Positions 13,130-14,189 of a stretch of DNA of 14,189 nt are shown here, one piece after another (position 1 is the stretch's first letter; each line of letters starts with the position of its first letter). The DNA lies in the NCBI GenBank assembly GCA_001564135.1, contig LKNH01000036.1:1-14189 (forward strand), read 5' to 3'. A model generated the notes under the pieces. That model was not told where the DNA came from and searched no databases. It saw only the letters and a program-made list of their open reading frames with translations. The position numbers and the translations under genes were made by a program. Source of the stretch: Halobacteriaceae archaeon Tc-Br11_E2g27. GTDB lineage: Archaea > Halobacteriota > Halobacteria > Halobacteriales > Haloarculaceae.

Positions 13130-13972
13130 TCAGTTACCTAGTGTGGTAGCTGATTCATTAGAGGGCCCAGCCTCACTCTGGCTCTTTTCACGACTGCCAA
13201 ATTCGGTAACGAGGACGAAACTGATGGCCCATAATACAGCCAATCCACCGCCGACGATTCCGAAATTTGTGCCTTGAACCGGATCAGGATATAGTGCCGA
13301 TGCAACGCCGACCAACGTCACCAGGGTGGCGACGCCGTAGACGAGAAATCGCCAGCCAGCAGGGCGTAGACTTGCAACAAGTGCCCCGAGGGCGATTGTC
13401 GCTGCCCCGGCCGCCATGAATGCATAGTGGTCGAATCCAGCGTGATCATCAGTCAGCGTCAACTGCAGGTTCGTCTGTAACGCGGCAAACACAAGCAGTG
13501 GGACCGCGGCTACCGCAGCGACTGCGAGTACGCGACCATCTATTCTGTTACGGGTCAGTCGGAACGACCGAAGTCCCGGATGTAGTAGCCCGATGACAAT
13601 CACCGGGATAATGAATATTGCTAGCTCGGCAATGGCTCTGGGACCCTCAACGATGACACTCACAACAGTGAGTGAGCCGATTGCGAGTACAGCCAACAGA
13701 TATGCACCGACGCGCTTTGCAGGGCGGTAGAGTTGTGCCGCGACACTCACCGTCAGCAGCACCAAGAAGCCGCCAATCATCACGTGGTGAACACGGTGAG
13801 TGAAAAACCCATAATCGGGTGTCCACGCCAGTACCAGAAATTGCATCGGCTCGTTCAACGCCGCGATGAGGAATCCGACGAACGCCAATACGACGAGGTA
13901 AAACGCCGGTAACCGGGCTTTATCTACCGCGGTCCGACGCCAACTGAGCAGGCTCGACCGTGCCAAGCTCAT
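13130..13972 (-). CDS. Eight-helix membrane protein, unknown function
   Basis: A 280-residue integral membrane protein with about eight hydrophobic helices, near residues 22-40, 62-80, 88-108, 113-131, 147-165, 183-201, 207-227 and 237-256. A Ser/Glu-rich tail follows (257-280) and is probably cytoplasmic or disordered. I do not recognise the family. Notable are histidines at membrane boundaries: H59, H62 and H63 (FFTHRVHHVMIGG), H131, H177 and H182 (HAGFDHYAF). Such pairs can bind heme or metal, but this is only suggestive. The start ATG overlaps the stop of the upstream SRPBCC gene (ATGA, 13969-13972), so the two are translationally coupled. A U-rich tract follows the gene. Confidence 0.75.
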   Translation of the reverse strand: MSLARSSLLSWRRTAVDKARLPAFYLVVLAFVGFLIAALNEPMQFLVLAWTPDYGFFTHRVHHVMIGGFLVLLTVSVAAQLYRPAKRVGAYLLAVLAIGSLTVVSVIVEGPRAIAELAIFIIPVIVIGLLHPGLRSFRLTRNRIDGRVLAVAAVAAVPLLVFAALQTNLQLTLTDDHAGFDHYAFMAAGAATIALGALVASLRPAGWRFLVYGVATLVTLVGVASALYPDPVQGTNFGIVGGGLAVLWAISFVLVTEFGSREKSQSEAGPSNESATTLGN

Positions 13973-14189
13973 TGCGGGACCCCTACTGTTTCAACGGCGT
14001 ATTCGGCTTCAACGAGTTCCTTGGTCGTTTGCAGGTGGTTTCGGTACTGCCGGGTCATGTACCGTTTGAATACCGGTTGAACTGCCCGGTCGAAGAGCGA
14101 TTTCGCATCCTCGAATTCGGCAACGAATCGAAGGTTCGTTCCAGTGTCCGTTTCAGTATAGTTGTAGTGCGTTTCCTCAGTCAAAGCGG
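13969..14189 (-). CDS. SRPBCC-family protein, C-terminal part
   Basis: The last 72 or so residues of a protein that enters from beyond the right edge. The pattern TEETHYNYTETDTGTNLRF, then EFEDAKSLFDRAVQPVFKRY and a closing long helix with the tail AVETVGVPQ, fits the last strands and C-terminal helix of the START/SRPBCC (polyketide-cyclase-like) fold, which holds a hydrophobic ligand in a cavity. The ligand is unknown. A TTG at 14184 could be read as a start, but the strand pattern shows that it is internal. The stop overlaps the ATG of the membrane-protein gene by 4 bases, so the two genes form one operon. Confidence 0.65.
   Translation of the reverse strand, partial: ALTEETHYNYTETDTGTNLRFVAEFEDAKSLFDRAVQPVFKRYMTRQYRNHLQTTKELVEAEYAVETVGVPQ

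Noticed and set aside
1..14189. CRISPR array, insertion sequence or rRNA
   Set aside because: I looked for regularly spaced direct repeats, transposase motifs and conserved rRNA segments and saw none. The only repeats noted are the inverted repeats listed.

Overview
The window reads as chromosomal DNA of a haloarchaeon (class Halobacteria). The proteins are strongly acidic, with Asp/Glu-rich linkers. Several start codons have an A/T-rich box centred 26-28 bases upstream and little or no leader, as is common in this group. Families typical of the group are present: archaeal PyrB/PyrI, short archaeal-type TpiA, long acidic FKBP, CofD of F420 synthesis and DUF447. GC content looks moderate for the class by eye (not counted). 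I cannot name a genus.

Layout. 1-219 (-): start of a Tat-type lipoprotein, cut by the left edge. 220-760: gene-poor, with a doubtful 52-residue membrane ORF (-) and a convincing 46-residue acidic ORF (+, 579-719) preceded by a perfect 9-bp dyad. 762-1346 (-) CYTH-domain protein, divergent from 1505-2464 (+) FKBP/SlyD-type prolyl isomerase. 2516-3334 (-) aldo/keto reductase. 3498-4869 (-) pyrB-pyrI, with overlapping stop and start, followed directly by a 79-base nested palindrome. 4976-6372 (+) a MinD/ParA-family ATPase overlapping a KaiC/RadA-like protein that has lost its Walker A motif, followed by a 16-bp perfect inverted repeat. 6550-7326 (+) FAH-family hydrolase, convergent with 7353-8576 (-) HD-domain phosphohydrolase. 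8659-11928 (+) a tight four-gene operon: cofD, a Dus-like TIM barrel, a CitG-like protein and DUF447. 11951-12595 (-) tpiA. 12699-12773 (+) tRNA-Val(GAC). 12774-13127: an A/T-richer stretch with the broken start of a response-regulator receiver domain. 13130-14189 (-) an eight-helix membrane protein coupled to the end of an SRPBCC-family gene cut by the right edge.

How the genes work together. PyrB and PyrI are the catalytic and regulatory chains of aspartate transcarbamoylase. CofD commits to coenzyme F420, and the three genes packed 3-7 bases behind it are of enzyme-like families with no settled role in halophiles; they are the best candidate here for an undescribed cofactor or nucleotide-modifying pathway. 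The MinD-like/KaiC-like pair resembles the cell-positioning gene pair described around MinD2 in Haloferax (from memory). No CRISPR array, transposase or rRNA was seen.
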